From Montifringilla adamsi (lineage: Eukaryota > Chordata > Aves > Passeriformes > Passeridae), in the NCBI GenBank assembly GCA_017590115.1, contig JAGGNK010000002.1:16859264-16923263 (forward strand): 64,000 nt of DNA, given 5' to 3'. Position 1 is the first letter of the stretch. Each line of letters begins with the position of its first letter. The notes under the pieces were generated by a model. That model worked only from the letters and a program-made list of their open reading frames with translations. It made no database searches and was not told where the DNA came from. Position numbers and translations under genes: made by a program. Positions 61,123-64,000 of this stretch are shown here, in pieces.

Positions 61123-63177
61123 CTTCAGCCTCCAGAAGTTTGTGTAATTAGAATATCCATAGCTGCTTTTTCAGTGTGACTGCAGTAACGTCTTGGGAAA
61201 TTCACGAGATAATGATAAGAATTGTTGCTCCATCAACTTCACTTCTTGTTTGTAAAGAAATGCTTTGCTCTGCATTCTACCATTCTCTTCAGAAATACTC
61301 TCAGGTTTATTTATATCTAATTCCCCAAATACTTTAGTCCATTTAAACTTACATGAACTGGGGGAGCAGGAAGTTCAGGTTTTAGCAATTATGGTTGGTG
61401 AGTCACTGCCAAAGACCATGAAGTGTTTAAGGGTTTGTTTTGTTTTGGTTGTTTTTTCCCCCTCTGGTCAGCACATAGTTTTTAAGAGATTTATTAGAAG
61501 CCACTAATAAAAATGGTGATGCGTGCTTGTATTGCATAAGGCATCTTTTTATTTATCATCACTCTTCCTTTATTTGCTGGTGAATGATGGATTAGTTTAG
61601 AAATAGCCATTGCAAGTACACAAACTTCAATTTCCAAAGAGTATTGGCAGAAATAACTCAAGACATAAGCTTTCTGTAAGAGGAAATGAAAGTAAAGGAT
61701 GAGATTTGGCCAAAACTTGTTCTCGTGTGCATCTCTTTTATTTCTTTTTTTTTTTCTCATGAAAAATTGTGAACAATATTTGAAACTCTGATTTTAATAT
61801 AACCTAGTAAATAGTGTTTCTCTCCTATTGGTGAGCTTTTAGCACATTTGTGATTGTATAATTACTGTCAATATAGTTCTCACTGATTTGTCTCCTGCTA
61901 AGAGAAGATGAATTGGACATGTAAGGGAAAAAGAGGAGCTGTAGGAATTTCCACTCTCAGAAGGAATTGCACCAACCCAGGGCTCAGACAGTAGCCTGCA
62001 CTTCCTGGTATTGTTTTGTATTTATTTAAAATCCTCCAGTCTGCCAGGGAGTTTGGGACCATCCCTGGAGAAGAGAAGCTTTATGCTATTGCCAAGAAGC
62101 ATCTCTTTGATTAAACACATCAATTAATGCTGCTGTAATCGAACAAAATGGGGTCCTTTTGGCTTTAACCTTTCTTAATGTGGCATGTCTGCTGCAGACA
62201 AGAATGTTTTTAATTGAGGGAATAATGCTGTGCACACTAAAGAATTCTTCTTTCTAGTAGAGAGAGAGCAAGTGAAGCCCCTAAAATATCCCTCAGTGTG
62301 TTCTGGCCTGGGTTTAAGCAGCTCTGTCAGCCAATAATTTTATTTACCACTGACAGCCAGTATCAGTGGCTCTTGGGAGAGCTGGGCAACTTGAGCTTTG
62401 CAGCTTTTGGGACACTGAAAGACCCCCAGTAAATCCGCATGAACAGAAAGTGCCCCAACCCAATTCAGGTGTATTCTATCAAGCTAAAATGCTTTTTACA
62501 CCTTATTCCTCAGAGGCTGAGCTTGTGTGAGCTGTGCTTGCAGCACTGCTCACGCTGGGTGTTGTGGCTGTTGTACGGAATTCTCTCTGTGGTGTGGTGA
62601 GCCTGTGCTGGACAAAATTGCTGCAGAGCCCAGGTGTGACCCCTGAAATAATCTAAATGACATGACACCACTTGTTAAAACTCTTTAGGCTAGAAAACTC
62701 CTCCAAGGTTGAGCCCAGCCTTTCACTGGACACCACCAGGTCAGTTAAAATCTGGTTGCCACATCCAGGTGTTGATCTCTATGTGCCCACAGAACCATTG
62801 GAAATTCATAATTAAGAATTAAGGAAAACACTGTGCCATTCCTCCTTTTTTTCATTGGTTTCTAATAGAATAAAATAATTACTTAAAAACAAAGAAATAA
62901 TGCCTAAAATAAGCCAGCATAGAATTTAGAAACCTACATTCAAGTTACCTGATGTGGTGAGGAATTAATCAGAAATTGCAAGGAGGAGAAAGTTTCATGT
63001 TTCTGTCCTGATATAGCTCAAACTTGGGTTGTTTGTTTTTGGGGGTTTTTTTTGTGTTTTTTTCTGTTTTTTAGGGTCAGACTCCAAAATGTGATTTTTT
63101 TTTTTTCTCTCTTCAGTGTGTGTTGGCAAATGAGCATATAGCTTGAGCAGATTTGGGCCTGTGTATAGAGTTTAGGA

Positions 63178-63389
63178 GTTAGGAGCCAGGTCAAAAATAG
63201 AAAAATGTTTTGTTTTTTTTTTTTTCTTTTGCCTCTCCCTCATTTTTTTGCAATGTTATATTTTTTTTCAAACTGTTTATGCGTTAGGAGCCAGGTCAAA
63301 AATAGAAAAATGTTTTTGTTTTTTTTTTTTTTTTTTTGCCTCTCCCTCATTATTTTGCAATGTTATATTTTCTTTCAAACTGTTTAAGC
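63178..63389 (+). repeat. Tandem duplication of a 105-bp unit containing T tracts
   Basis: Copy 1 is 63178-63282 and copy 2 is 63283-63389. Both run from GTTAGGAGCCAGGTC through a long T tract, then GCCTCTCCCTCAT and CAATGTTATATTTT, to AAACTGTTTA. Most differences are in T-run length: copy 1's tract is interrupted by a C, copy 2's is nearly pure. Outside the T tracts the copies differ at only a few positions, so the duplication is young. Open frames here (63205-63387 and others) just translate the T tracts into Phe runs. Confidence 0.95.
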
Positions 63390-64000
63390 CTGTAATGTTG
63401 AAGGATCTCAGCTGCTCTGTAGTCATAGAGCCACAGGGCTCCATCCAGCAGGTGCTGAGCACTCTGAGCCCAGAGGATTAAACAGCTGAGTGATTCCTAC
63501 AGGTACAAATGGGGTGGTCACAATGGGGATTTCCATTTACCTGCAGGCTTGATTTCTTCTGGGCTTTAAGGGGAAAGCCATGCAGCACCTGCTAGGGATA
63601 AAGCTGTCAAGAAAACATTTATTGATTTGTTACTGTTGATGGAGTTTTGGGGATCTACCTGCAGAAGTCTTTGCTGTTTGATGTTGTGTGAGGACGGCTC
63701 ATCTAATGAATTCCTGAGATACTTTTATTCCTAGTTGATCTATTTTTCATTAGCAGTCTCTCTAGGCTGGCACAGGTTTGCTGGTGCTCTAAAGCACACA
63801 CGATCTTGTAATCTTTTGTTACACAAAATTGAACAAGTCTGATGAAATGAGCACAAGAATTGAAAAGCTTGGTGTAAGTACAAGTTCAAATGAAGTTGGG
63901 TTGCTGCTTCTCTATTGTTCTTGTGATTGTTGTATGAGCAGTAGCCAAATGTGTGATGATTGTTTTCTAAAAATATTGACCAGTTCTGGAAGATCAGCTC
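63390..64000. other. Noncoding DNA, no gene seen
   Basis: Unique sequence with no repeat, gene or motif cluster that I can support. Confidence 0.65.

Larger units (their letters stand above)
60067..63177. other. Noncoding DNA, no gene seen
   Basis: Frames at 60444-60815 (minus) and 60698-60952 (plus) overlap each other and are not recognised. T-rich runs with G interruptions lie at 63031-63073 and 63097-63109, just before the 105-bp duplication. Confidence 0.65.

Noticed and set aside
1..64000. tRNA, rRNA, CRISPR, bacterial operon or phage content
   Set aside because: None of the expected structures, ribosome binding sites or dense coding was seen; the sequence is vertebrate noncoding DNA.

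Overview
The window looks like 64 kb of avian nuclear DNA from deep inside a gene desert or a very long intron. The sequence is AT-rich and CpG-poor, full of stop codons in all frames, and dotted with long A and T runs. The organism call rests on three interspersed elements. Two are 3' ends of CR1 retrotransposons in antisense orientation (18010-18230 and 33795-34109), the dominant LINE of bird genomes. The third is a 433-bp solo LTR of an endogenous retrovirus (23807-24239) whose promoter and polyadenylation region resemble LTRs common in songbirds. The species cannot be read from the sequence, and no neighbouring gene can be named.

I support no protein-coding gene. The longest open frames are about 140-172 codons. 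They sit in locally GC-richer patches or across repeats, overlap other open frames on either strand, and show no recognisable domain. I also see no rRNA, tRNA, CRISPR or bacterial-type feature. Short conserved exons cannot be excluded without alignment.

Layout: 1-18 kb is unique noncoding DNA with simple repeats (TTTG at 1.4 kb, long A/T runs, TA at 11.4 kb) and small tandem duplications. 18-24 kb holds the first CR1, a 77-bp dispersed repeat pair (19.1 and 22.6 kb) and the solo LTR. 24-34 kb contains a homeobox/POU/E-box motif cluster (27.3 kb), a 47-bp minisatellite with internal dyad symmetry (31.1 kb), a trinucleotide-rich patch (32.6 kb) and the second CR1. 34-52 kb has a diverged 100-bp duplication (35.8 kb), a 34-T run (38.3 kb), a perfect paired E-box palindrome (40.1 kb), a 38-nt purine tract (45.4 kb) and a 64-bp duplication (51.2 kb). 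52-64 kb has two GC-richer patches, a probable CR1 scrap (60.0 kb), a cluster of STAT-like palindromes (61.1 kb) and a 105-bp tandem duplication around growing T tracts (63.2 kb).

No genes act together here. If the window has a function it is probably regulatory, and the motif clusters are the places to test. I did not find a convincing new biological system. The most notable structures are the 47-bp dyad repeat, the recurrent 77-bp sequence and the compact transcription-factor motif clusters.
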